In this document: positions 45,115 to 59,233 of the stretch, one piece after another
Layout of the letters: the number at the start of each line of letters is the position of its first letter
Numbering within the stretch: the stretch's first letter is position 1
DNA from: Rhineura floridana
Taxonomy: Eukaryota > Chordata > Lepidosauria > Squamata > Rhineuridae
NCBI RefSeq assembly: GCF_030035675.1
Contig: NC_084482.1
Coordinates: 224,917,943-224,981,942 of the forward strand
Direction of reading: 5' to 3'
Length of the DNA stretch: 64,000 nt
Translations under genes and position numbers: made by a program
The notes under the pieces: generated by a model
Database searches by the model: none
The model's input: only the letters and a program-made list of their open reading frames with translations
Told to the model about the DNA's origin: nothing

Positions 45115-45327
45115 GGTAGGGGAAATGGGGGGGGGTTGGAGGAAAAGGAGGAGAGGGAGAGAGAGTGAAGGCCGGATTGGGGTGGGGCGAAGTAGGTGAG
45201 AAGGGCCTAGAGAACCATCTGGGAGAAATGGGGAGGGGTCTGACATAGAGTTAGGGCCTAAATATGAAGGCCTTTTGTACGTCAAGCATCCCGAGGGAAA
45301 CTGAGCAGAGGAAAGCAGCGTGCCATT

Positions 45328-45358
<31 letters not shown>

Positions 45359-45690
45359 CTGGGGGGGTAAAGAAAGGCCGGGGAAGGAACTGGCAATCCC
45401 ACCCCATATATATGGTCTGCCTAGTAAACGTCGCAAGACGTCACCCTAAGAGTCGGAAACAACTCGCACTACAAGTGCGGGGACACCTTTATCTTTATCT
45501 GTCTATCTATCTAAATGTAAATGTACTGCTTTTAAGTCGATTCCACCTTATGGTGACCCTATGAACAGGGTTTTCATGAGACTGAGAGGCAGTGACTGGT
45601 CCAAGGTCACCCAGTGAGCTTCCTGGCTGTGTGGGGATTCGAACCCTGGTCTCCCAGGTAGTAGTCCAACACCTTAACCCCCCCCTCTCT
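45115..45690. repeat. Copy B: SINE without CR1, and Sauria SINE
   Basis: 45,361-45,500 is the tRNA-type SINE 3' part with no CR1 inside, the empty site for 7,782-10,670. 45,514-45,690 is the minus-strand Sauria SINE. A (TATC)n run lies at 45,335-45,360. Confidence 0.85.
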
Positions 45691-47015
45691 CTGCTTACAT
45701 GGTCTAGATATCTTAACACATAGATTGAAAAGAATTAATATATTTAAGTCTCACCCACAGGGACTCAGAATTTCCAGGAAATAATCTGCTGGATACAGTA
45801 GATCAGTCCACGAAAGACTGATCGAAAACTGCAGGAGACATCTCTCTTTTATAGACTCTCTTGTTTGTTGTGACTGGAACACATATGTAGCCAGTCCATG
45901 TGAGGGTAGTTAAAGTCACCCTTTATGACAACCTTTCCTCTTTTGGACTGAAATCATTTAAACGACCTCTTTCTTGCCCATGCACAGGATTGAGGGTTCT
46001 TCACCTTTTCCGTTAAGCCTAAAGCTGTTCAGAGTCCTTGTATGTCAGCAACTGCACTCACCTGGGCTTGCACAGTTTCCAACAGCAGAGTATCTGAACA
46101 GGCAGATCTAAAGAGGAAGCCCCACAGAGACTTATCTCAGGACTGAGGATAAATGAGGAAAAATAATGGCGTTCCACAGCTGAAGGAGATTATGCTTTTT
46201 ATTGACTACACATTTCTGTGTGGATATATGTGAGCATACATCAACTCTGCCCATAGCCAGTAAATCAGAATAATATAAATCCATGTTTATTAAGTAATAC
46301 AGTATGTTATTCAGGAATTTCACACAATATACTTATAAAGTCTACATACAGTATGTCTCAATTACTCTTGGAGCCCAGTATCGCCACCCACAATGATTCT
46401 GACCCACCCTTCCTCTCAAAGGGGTCCTGGGCAGCCTGATTTCTGTGTGCCTCCTCTGGAAATATGGGAAGGGAGGGGTGGCCTCCAGGTTAAAGTTTCC
46501 TTTCAGTCTGCTAAGAAATCCCCCAAATTAATTACCTGGAATGGTTTCCATAGTGCCACTGAGCTGAGCTTTATGTACAGTTGCCTGTTCACAAGTGCCA
46601 GTGGGTTCCACATACGCCTGTCTATTCATCACCAGGAGATCTCCGATCCTGCCTTTCTTGGAATTTGGGAAGGGGCCACAGCAATGGGTGGACATGGAAT
46701 GCCTGGATAATTTAGGTTCAGAACTAACCAGCTTGTCTCTTCCTTTGAAAGAAATATCCAAACAGGGCTTCATCTCTTCACTGGAAGGACAAGCTCCCAT
46801 TGGATGGGGCGTTGATGAAGGGGAGATATCTGCAGGTACGGATTTGAAAAATATCTGGGGAAATGTTATAATGGGGACAAATCGTTGATGCAGGACTTGT
46901 GGCTAAATTAAAAGGCTGGCAGTGAAATATACACCCCGCTGTGTGTTAGCTGGTAAGGAGTTCCCCCTATGATTCAGAGCATCATCTCAACCTCATGTAA
47001 TCTTGGTCTTGGGGC
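45691..47015. other. Copy B: presumed zinc-finger upstream region
   Basis: Duplicate of 10,986-12,324 with small indels. CR1 shard at 45,867-45,926. No exon recognised. Confidence 0.5.
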
Positions 47016-47214
47016 GTCGCTGCCTTAGCTCAGCGGTAGGGCACATTTGGTTCTAGGAAGAAATTCCTAGGTTTAATCCTTGGAATCTTCAGGCCCCTGA
47101 AAGCGTCCTCATCTCACACCTGCAGAGCAGCTGCCACCCAGTTTAGACAGTATGCAGCTAGAAGGACCAATGGTCTGATTCAGTATAAGGAAACTTCCTG
47201 TGTTCCTGTATTTC
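47016..47214 (+). mobile_element. tRNA-derived SINE, copy B
   Basis: Duplicate of 12,325-12,525, same tRNA-like head and CR1-like tail. Confidence 0.8.
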
Positions 47215-47711
47215 TGTCTGAGCACCTCTTCTGATGGCAGTTACATTCAGAAGAACCAAGAAGCAGTCAGCTATGCCCAGTTCAGCCCCTTCCACAGCAT
47301 TCTTTCCCCTTTCTCCTTGCTACTTATTGCATACATTTTTCTTTAAGAAATGTATACCACAGTTGTCTGGCGGCAGGAGGAAAAATCAGACACATCAGGG
47401 CTTGGTGACATCAAATGATACATGGACCTGTAAGGAATTCATTTTGCTGTGTGGGACTGTTGAATGTTCAGGTAACTTGGGTTGCAGGTGGGCATACAAA
47501 CAGAGCAGGGGAGAATTGTGGAGATGCCAATATTCAGCAGCAGCTAATTGGGCTTGATCTGTGCTGAGATGTTTTGTTTTTGCCTTGGAATTCCAACGTT
47601 ATGTTTTTTTCTCCCTCTTCCCCCTCAGCAGATGATAGGCAGAAGAATGATAATTATAGGAAATCACTGATGGTGTCATTGGTAATAGCCAAGGGTGAAG
47701 CATAAAAAGAG
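47215..47711 (+). other. Copy B: intron, splice acceptor and exon leader
   Basis: Same CAGCAG acceptor at 47,626-47,631 and the same in-frame TAA (47,703-47,705) before the ATG as in copy A. Confidence 0.6.
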
Positions 47712-49740
<2,029 letters not shown>

Positions 49741-50241
49741 AGTAATAGAATGTACAAAGAACTTTCGTGTGAGCCTTGCCCTACATCTGTAAACTATAGG
49801 GCTGGTGGAATTTATGTAGTCCAAGATAATATTTAGCAATGTTAAGTTTTTAGTTAATTTAAATTTTGCGGGCTACAAATATTAAAGTCCTATGTAGCTT
49901 GGACCAGGATACCCAAAATATAGTCTCACCTGCTGTCTACCAAACCAGTCGTTGCAGTCTGCAGCAGCGGGCTTCTTGGCACATATCTAATCAGTAGGTC
50001 TATTCTGTATGATGAATTCAGTATTTAGTGTGCTGGCACTTACCTTCGGAACTCTCTGCTGTTACATATCAGACAGGCGGCATCTATTTTTCTTTTTGAT
50101 GCCTCTTGAAGACCTTCCTGCTTCAACAAACCTTTTAAGGGGAGATCTTTATCCCACTCTGTATCTGTATTGGATTTTAAAATTATTTCAATTGTTTTTA
50201 TGTGTGAACCGTGTGAAATTGTTTTTATTTGTGGCATTTTT
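49741..50241 (+). other. B-only zinc-finger 3' flank with L2-like end
   Basis: Replaced by L1 in copy A. 50,040-50,240 reads like a LINE carboxyl end in plus frames (LLHIRQA-SIFLFDAS, then TFLLQQTF) and a 3' UTR, possibly L2 or a relative. Confidence 0.4.
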
Positions 50242-50249
50242 GATATGCA

Positions 50250-50516
50250 ATGCTTTGCAAAAGTAATCAGACCCCAGACCAATGCTCTCATATTACTAAA
50301 TTACAAATGGTACATTGTAATTTCGTTCTGTATATTTTATTTTGAAACACTGAAACTCAAAATCAATTATTGTAAGGTGACATTGGTTTTATGTTGGGAA
50401 ATGTTTGTGAGAAACATACAAAACTGAAATATGTTGCTTGCATAAGTATTCAACCCCCACACATTAATATTTGGTAGAGCCACTTTTCGCTGCAGTAATA
50501 GCTTTAAGTCTTTTGC
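50250..50516 (+). mobile_element. Tc1-like element, 5' end fragment
   Basis: Contains words diagnostic of a Tc1/mariner family found in vertebrates (AAAGTAATCAGACCCC, CATAAGTATTCAACCCCC, ATATTTGGTAGAGCCAC, GCTTTAAGTCTTTTG). It breaks off at 50,516 before any transposase motif. No counterpart in copy A, where the region is deleted. Confidence 0.8.
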
Positions 50517-50552
50517 AACTTCCTGCATCGCTCTGGGGGAGAGGCATCTCAG

Positions 50553-51366
50553 TTTTCCAAAGGGCCAATGAACTGCACTCTGGTTCCTAGAGAGGCGGGA
50601 AGTTTTAATCACAAGGGGGGGAGATACAATACTGAATGAGGAGGGGCGGCTTCATTCCTTCCCTCCCTCTGGGAAGAGAAATCAGCCTTGGAGAACAGGA
50701 GGCTGGCGCTTACAGAGGGCATTGGGATGCAACATGGAGAGGGGGGGATTGGGGGAAAATGGGGGATGACCCCCCCCTTTGTGAATCCCTGGTTCATGCA
50801 ATCCATGCTGGAGAGATCAGAGATCTACAAGGGGCTGGAGGGGGAAGGAGAACCGGGCTTTTGTTGCTGCAAAAGCTCACCTGTCTCCCCCCTCACTTTG
50901 GTGCGGGTAGTTCAGCGCATTAGCACAGGCCCATGGGGCCGTGCAGGGGGAGAGGGGTGCAGGGAGGGGGTCTCCTTGCAGTTGACTTGGGGGAGGAGGG
51001 AGAGGGCCTGGGAGACCCCAGCCAGCCCTGCTGCTGGCCCACCCTTCCTCAGCTCCCCCTTATCTGCTGTCTGAGTGATTGGGGAGACCCCAGAGCCCTT
51101 TAAAACTGGTCACTACCTCCTCCTGCTGCTGCTTTGCCCCTTTCGCTGCCAGAGAAAGAGCCAGTGCAGGGTCTCCCTGGCGAGGTGCTTTTGGGGAAGC
51201 TACCCCGGCTCCCCCCGTAGAGCAAGCAGCCTTATTGGGGGGGCACTTCCTGGGTTTTGTGTGTGCACGAGCTGCCTTGTGTCGTTTGTGTCCCAGAGCT
51301 GGATGGGGACCCCACTGGATCCTGGGGGGGCGGGAAGAGATTTTAAATTGGGAGGGGGGCAGAACT
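50553..51366 (+). repeat. GC-rich repeated unit (copy B2)
   Basis: Duplicate of 18,271-19,011, with the additional left part (CCAATGAACTGCACTCTGG) also seen at 4,053. Confidence 0.75.
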
Positions 51367-51867
51367 GCCATTGCCTCTGTTGTTTAGGAACTAGCTAAAG
51401 GGAAGAAGTTCAACGTCTCCTGCAAGACCAAGGCCTCAGTGACTTCACGACCCAAGAGATGATACGAAACCTTCACACTGACATAGCCCCTGCCTGCCTC
51501 AAAGCTCAGCCAAACCTCTCAATGGCACAGGAGGAGTCATTTAAATACACACTCAGCTGTTCAGGCTTGTTATAGAAAGTTACATCATGCTACTCTCCAT
51601 TCTGTCATTTCTGTTATTTGTCTCAAAGGTGTGGTTTGGTAGGTAAATCCCTTGAGTTTTTGCAAGAAGTGGAATAAATTACAATGATTTTGGAAATTAT
51701 AAAGGGAAGAACTGCCTTTGCTCTTTGGTGGACTCTCTGTGGTTTGAGGAGCAGGTGTAGAGCTGGAGGAAAACATGTTTATGAGAATGCACATTTCAAG
51801 AATGGACAGGAAGGGAAATGTGAGCATGGAATGAGCCACAATGAAGCTATTCTTTTAGGGCAGTGGG
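51367..51867 (-). promoter_or_regulatory. Orphan V2R-type upstream region, copy B
   Basis: Duplicate of 19,012-19,514 including the minus-strand TATTTAAA (51,540-51,547). No exon 1 follows. Confidence 0.68.
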
Positions 51868-52161
51868 TAGGGTTACCAGGTCTCCGGTTTTCGGCCAGAG
51901 TCTCTGGTTTTTGGGGGCCTCTCCGGCTAGCACCCTTTAATCTCCGGACTCTCAGCTTCAATTTAAAAAAAATTAAGTTTCTTGGTGGTCTGGTTCCCAA
52001 GATATAGACCAAAACGTCAACCAACCCCGCGCAACTGTTTTTTACAGACCTTTAGAACAATTCCTTGCTCTAGCTACAACTCCCATCAGCCCAATCCAGT
52101 GGCCATGCTGGCTGGGGCTGATGGGAGTTGTAGTTTAAAAAAGTAACTTTTCAAAGCTCTG
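51868..52161. mobile_element. hAT-like remnant plus truncated MITE, copy B
   Basis: Duplicate of 19,515-19,808: left end TAGGGTTACCAGG, then the truncated 116-bp MITE at 52,071-52,161. Confidence 0.6.
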
Positions 52162-52697
52162 GTTGTAACCCTGCCCTTTCAGGATTGTAGCCAATGAAGC
52201 CAGGGTTGTGACTTGTTGATCCAGGCATGCCTAGGCTTAATTTCAACATTAGGGAATGGTGGCTTTAAGATTTTTGCAGTTTGCGTAAGTAATATGGCTT
52301 AATGTTTTTTTTCCTCTTCTGTCCAAGAGTCAGACCCTGGGCTATGAAATATGAAAGTATTTAATCCAATATCTGCTCTTCTGGGAGTAAAGCAATTCTA
52401 ATCCTGGAATCCCCAGGCAGGGCTGGAAAAGATCCCTCTCAGCAGCTCTGGAGAGCAGTTGCCATTCAGTACAGACAATGCTCATCTCTTCTGGACACAG
52501 AGTGGCCACATGGAGTTTATAGATTTTGGATTTTTTTAAAATGTACCATTGTACTTGAGGTCTTGGGAAATGAGTCTTCCTCCCGTGGTGAAGCCTAAGA
52601 GATAGGCACCAGCAGAAGCAAAAGAGGTACAGCCAGGGGTGAGGAGAGTCCACCTCGCTTCAGAAATAGGCATCTCACCACTGCTTCTGAGAGCCTG

Positions 52698-52880
52698 CCC
52701 CCAAAATAGTAAGTTGCATTATACAGAGTCAGACCACTGGTCCATCTAGGTCTATATTGTCGACACTGACTGGCAGCAGCTGTCCAGGGTTTCATACAGG
52801 AGTCTACCCAGATCTACCTGCAGACCCCAAGGATTGAACCTGTGACCTTCATGTGTTCTACCATTGAACAACGGCCGCTT
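52698..52880 (-). mobile_element. tRNA-derived SINE, copy B
   Basis: Duplicate of 20,346-20,528, one base shorter. Confidence 0.8.
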
Positions 52881-52973
52881 CGCAAACTGGCATCTTTAAA
52901 GAAAAAGTGGAACTGTCATTTTTAATGGAACCAAATCCATCTATATCACTAGAGGGGATATTAAAAGCAATAC

Positions 52974-53718
52974 CTGTGATGGCTGGACTCTTTCGCTTTG
53001 GACCGTGTTGAAAATGCCGTAGGTGTCTTGAAACAGGCTCCTTTCAAGGACATCCTGACGGAAGCCCTCCAGGTTCTCCTTCGCTCTGCATCGCTTCTGG
53101 CCTTTCACAGATAACACATGCTTTGCATATAAGCAATCATATCATTCTGGCCAAAGTGGATGGGAAATATTAGGAGGTGGAACTGGCAGATTATCATCAT
53201 GTTTTAATCTTTTGTTTGTCTGGATAAATAATGATAAATAACTGTACATGTGCTGGTTGTGACCTATCTTATGGGATATGTTGGAGCTGACATATGACAC
53301 GGCTATTGTGATCCAGACTTTCCCTGTAATTGGTTTCAGAGCTATTTCCACTATTTCTAGTATGCGTCCAGCATCATAGAAGGACTGAGACTTCGCATAG
53401 AAATACATTGATTCGCCTGTCCATAGAAAAAATCGTGTGCAGAAGGTCTCTGTACAAACGCTTTATAGCAACAGCCTCTCGTGAAATGGTTTGTGAGAAG
53501 GCAACACAAACACCGCTCCGAAGGAGCACAGGGGTCAAGGTGTTCAGAAACCTTTCTCCGCTATCAGTTTCAGGAGCAAAGAGACCGATCCACGTCCACC
53601 TGAAATGCAGGAGTAGTCTAACAATCCCTGGACTTGGGGGTTCTTCATTTGGGATCATCCGGTAGATGAAAGAAGATTGTGTTTCATCAAGAAAATGATT
53701 AACAGAAACATAGCTGAC
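52974..53718 (-). pseudogene. V2R exon 3 (copy B), damaged
   Basis: Duplicate of 20,622-21,449 with the same splice sites but 83 bases shorter. A 5-bp deletion near 53,400 (copy A GCATAGTAAAGAAATAC, here GCATAGAAATAC) shifts the frame after DRRINVFL. A deletion of about 78 bp near 52,999 removes the SRSKRM to ERVQ end. It also carries copy A's TGA after LWPE. No exon 1 or 2 lies upstream; a CR1 is found where they should be. Clearly a dead copy. Confidence 0.92.
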
Positions 53719-54175
53719 CTAGTCAGAAAAGGAAGAGATGGAGTATTTATTTTCAGGACAGAGCTCAGATAGTATTTATAACTGAACAATTTGGGCAGGG
53801 AGGGCCATCTTCTGTTGCATTTCACTGTGGACATTGTTAATGGAGACATAGGGTGCTTCTAGATTGCTGTTTTAATGATCTTCACATCCTTTTTTCTTGA
53901 ATATTTTTCAGACATTTCAGAAAATTTAAAATGAAGTCCCCTTAACAAGGCAGAACAGACATAAAATGTCTCTGACCATATAAACAACAATGTTAAGCAC
54001 AAGTTAAACAAATCCTAAATAATAAATTTGCTATACTTTCAACCTATTAACGCTAACGTTAATGACTGTTCACCTGCAATCAGCCCAAATAACAGAAACA
54101 AGACCTGTGCTGTGCTGATCTTGTTTTAGCAGGGAGGAAGCAACAATATTAAGACAGTTGATGCAGTTCACATAA

Positions 54176-54477
54176 AAAAGGTAAAGGTGTCCCCGCACTT
54201 ATAGTGCGAGTTGTTTCCGACTCTTAGAGTGACGTCTTGTGAGGTTTACTAGGCAGACCATATACATGGGGTGGGATTGCCAGTTCCTTCCCTGGCCTTT
54301 CTTTACCCCCCAGCACAGGCCGGGTTCTCATTTTACCGACCACGGATGGATGGAAGGCTGAGTGGACCTCGACCCCTTTTACCGGAGATTCGACTTCCTC
54401 CTTCTGTTGGAATTGAACTCCGGCCGTGAGCAGAGCTTCGGCTGCGTTACCGCTGCTTACCACTCTGCGCCACGGAG
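54176..54477 (-). mobile_element. tRNA-type SINE, copy B
   Basis: Duplicate of 21,907-22,208, essentially identical. Confidence 0.82.
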
Positions 54478-54548
54478 GATTTTTGTAGTTCACATAGTCA
54501 CTTTAAATATGTTTCATTCACTATTTAATTTTAGTGACGTTTCCTATT

Positions 54549-55050
54549 GTAGTTGTTATGTGCCTCCAAGTCGACTACGACTTATGGTGACCCTATGAAT
54601 CAGCGACCTCCAAGAAGATCTGTTATGTACCACCCTGTTCAGATCTCGTAAGTTCGGATCTGTGGCTTCCTTTATGGAATAATCCATCTCTTGTTTGGTC
54701 TTCCTCTTTTTCTACTCCCTTCTGTTTTTCCCAGCAGTATTGTCTTTTCTAATGAATCGTGTCTTCTCATAATGTGTCCAAAGTATGATAACCTCAGTTT
54801 CATCATTTTAGGTTCTAGTGACAGTTCTGGTTTAATTTGTTCTAACACCCAATTATTTGTCTTTTTCGCAGTCCATGTTATGCACAAAGCTCTCCTCCAA
54901 CACCACATTTCAAACGAGTTGATTTTTTCTCTTATCCACTTTTTTTCACTGTCCAGCTTTCACATCCATACATAGAGATTGGGAATACCATGGTCTGAAT
55001 GATCCTGACTTTAGTGTTCAGTGATACATCTTTGCATTTGAGGACCTTTT
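54549..55050 (-). mobile_element. Bov-B LINE 3' fragment, copy B
   Basis: Duplicate of 22,280-22,780. It ends abruptly where CR1 begins. Confidence 0.9.
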
Positions 55051-56385
55051 GATGAAATTTTAAGAGGGGTAGGCCTAGAAGTAGGCATTGTGAGAGCAGG
55101 GGCCCAGGATATAAATTCAGAAGAGCAAAATTACCACAGGCCTAACCACAAGTGCCAAAGACACTTGAAGACAGACACTGCTTACAAGTGCCTGTACGCT
55201 AATGCTAGGAGCCTCCGAACCAAGATGGGAGAACTGGAGTGCTTGGTCTTAGAGGAGAGCATTGATATAGTGAGCATAACGGAGACCTGGTGAAATGGAG
55301 AAAACCAGTGGGATACAGTTATCCCTGGATATAAACTATATCGGAAGGACAGGGAAGTACGTATTGGTGGCGGAGTCGCTCTATACGTGAAAGAAGGCAT
55401 TGAATCCAGCAAGCTCAAAACCCCAAAAGAGGCAGACTCCTCCACAGAATCATTGTGGGTGGTGATACCATGCCCCAGGAGGGACTGAATACTGGGAACG
55501 ATCTATCGTCCCCCTGATCAAAATGCTCAGGGAGACCTTGAGATGAGATATGAAATTGAGGAAGCATCCAAACTAGGAAATGTGGTAGTAATGGGTGACT
55601 TCAACTACCCGGACATAGACTGGCTGCATATGTGTTCCAGTCATGACAAAGAAGCAAAGTTTCTAGATATTCTAAATGACTATTCCCTAGATCAGTTGGT
55701 CAAGTACTTCTTTACTCAGCGCATAGTTAAACTATGGAATTTGCTCCCACAAGATGCAGTAATGGCCACCAGCTTGGACGGCTTTAAAAGAAGATTAGAC
55801 AAATTCATGGAGGACAGGGCTATCAATGGCTACTAGCCATGGCTGTGCTCTGCCACCCTAGTCAGAGGCAGCATGCTTCTGAAAACCAGTTGCTGGAAGC
55901 CTCAGGAGGGGAGTAGGGTTGCCAGGTTCTTGGCCTGAGACTGATCCTGTATCTTAGGAGAAGAGAAAGTCAGCCAAGCGCAGGTGTTCTTGCAACCCTG
56001 TAATGGGAAAAACCACAAGGTGCAATTCTCCCTTCTCCCTGCACAACTTTTAAAGATACAGAAGACCTTTTGGTTGCCAGGCCTGGCCTCCAAGAGGTCT
56101 TCTGTATCTTTAAAAGTTGTGGAAGGGGAAGGAAGAATTCCACCTTGTGGTTTTTCCCATTACAGAGTTGCCAGAACACCTGTACTTGGCTGACTTTCTC
56201 TTCTCCTAAAGATACAGGATCAGTCTCAGGCCAGGAACCTGGCAACCCTAGGAGGGGAGAGTGTTCTTGCACTCGGGTCCTGCTTGCGGGCTTCCCCCAG
56301 GCACCTGGTTGGCCACTGTGAGAACAGGATGCTGGACTAGATGGGCCACTGGCCTGATCCAGCAGGCTCTTCTTATGTTCTTATG
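55051..56385 (+). mobile_element. CR1 LINE with large internal deletion
   Basis: Keeps more of the 5' end than the 7,782 copy (LKTDTAYKCLYANARSLRTK, the endonuclease start, at 55,159) and the 3' end, but joins DQLV (equivalent to 8,183) directly to KYFFTQRIVKLWN (equivalent to 10,331), losing RT. The 3' end has the same two TTCTTATG octamers. Two premature stops lie in the endonuclease. A hairpin MITE sits at 55,914-56,250. Confidence 0.93.
55914..56250. mobile_element. 337-bp hairpin MITE in CR1
   Basis: Almost perfect palindrome: TAGGGTTGCCAGGTTCTTGG at the left mirrors CCAGGAACCTGGCAACCCTA at the right, and the arms continue nearly to the centre at about 56,080. Flanked by GGAGGGGAG on both sides (55,905-55,913 and 56,251-56,259). 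The uninterrupted CR1 at 10,536 has that word once. The 8-9 bp duplication fits hAT, less likely a MULE. Confidence 0.95.
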
Positions 56386-56430
56386 AAGGAGGGAGTGGTG
56401 AGCAGGAATGAAGCCCCTTGCCTGGAGGGT

Positions 56431-57923
<1,493 letters not shown>

Positions 57924-58828
57924 TGGAATGCTTTGGACATGTAATGAGAAGACATGACTCACTTGAAGAGACAATAATGCTGGGGGAAACAGAAGGGAGT
58001 AGAAAAAGAGGAAGGCCAAATAAGAGATGGACTGACTCCTTAAAGGAAGCCACAGACCTGAACTTACAAGATCTGAACAGGGTGGTTCACGACAGATGCT
58101 CTTGGAGGTCGCTGATTCATAAGTCGTAATCGACTTGAAGGTGTTAGGTCAAAACTAAAATTCTGAGCTGTCCTCTTGACCTTACTCACCTCACATTCAC
58201 CCCAGGAAGAGTGCGGAGCTGAGTCACTTGAACCCACTGCCAGAGACCCAGGAAATAACGACACAAAGAACCTTTGACAAAGGGGACCCAAACCTGTCCA
58301 GCAAGGTGCCTTCCAGAAATGGGAACCCCGTTTATTGAAAGGGGTTCAGATTATATACCCTTGAGGAAGGGCTACAGGTCAGGGGGGTGGACTCCATAAA
58401 GCAGAAAGAAATCACACAATGGCAAAAGGTCATAACAAGGGGGAGGAGAGGAAGGGGAGATGGGCAAAATCACCCGGGGCATGCTGCCCCTTTGTAAATC
58501 AGAATTTGCAGGCTGCTACAGGCTTGAGATAAAGGCTGGAGCCAGAGAGCTCAAACAACCAGGAAGCGGATTGTAAAACACGGACTTAGCATGAACAAAT
58601 GCAAAACATCTCCTTGAGGGGACAAAGGTTTTCATCCTTTGGCACATATCTTGTTAAAGCTCACTGAGCATAAGAAAAGGTGGATCCAGCTTGCATTCTG
58701 AACTAAAGTTCTTTCTGCAAAGCTTCCTGGGATGGGGGTCAGGTTAGGGGCAAATAAACCGAAATCAACTTTATTTCTTCCATAATTCATTTTAACCCAA
58801 CAAAGGCATATAACAACAACAACAACAC
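57924..58828 (+). mobile_element. Bov-B LINE 3' end split by an LTR
   Basis: 57,924-58,141 reads FGHVMRRHDSLEETIMLGE, GSRKRGRPNKRW, DLNLQDLNRVVHDRCSW and RSLIHKS, the Bov-B end. The tail (AAGGCATATAACAACAAC) resumes at 58,803 after the LTR. Confidence 0.9.
58142..58802 (-). mobile_element. Solo LTR of a retrovirus-like element
   Basis: 661 bp. Plus-strand ends TGTTAGG and CCCAACA (TG...CA on both strands), flanked by AAGG target duplications (58,138-58,141 and 58,803-58,806). On the minus strand it has a TATATAA box near 58,350 and an AATAAA signal near 58,330. The 4-bp duplication is typical of gammaretrovirus-like families. No internal genes: a solo LTR. Younger than the Bov-B copy it sits in. 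Confidence 0.85.
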
Positions 58829-59053
58829 ATAGGTGCTGTAAAAATTGTAGGGGAAAGAGTTTCGGGGCTTTCACAATGTTTTGATGTGGGTCTAACTTTC
58901 TCTCCAATCAGCCGTTTGCTCATTTTTGGGGGACGGTTTAAAAGCAGGAACGGAACGGAACAGGCCGGAACGGGCCCTTTATAAAAGAAATTGATGCCAA
59001 AAACACTGGGATGTGTTAGAGACAGTTGAGAACAACATTTAGGAACAAAAACG

Positions 59054-59225
59054 TTCCGGGCTATTTTACTTAAAAGCGTATTATGGCCCGGAATGGGTAT
59101 CGGAATGTGGTTTGCGTGGAAGTTCTGTGTTTTATTGCATGCATCCCATGTAGTAATGTGGGACTTGTGAATTTGGTGGGTCTGGCTCGCTGGGAAGTCG
59201 CCATTCTGGGCTATTTTATGTAAAA
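59054..59225 (+). repeat. 150-bp satellite, left monomer
   Basis: Monomer with AAAAGCGTATTATGGCCCGG, GGTATCGGAATGTGGTTTGC, TTGCATGCATCCCATGTAG and GGGTCTGGCTCGCTGGGAAG. Cut by the L2 after TATGTAAAA. Confidence 0.9.
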
Positions 59226-59233
59226 TTAGGATA

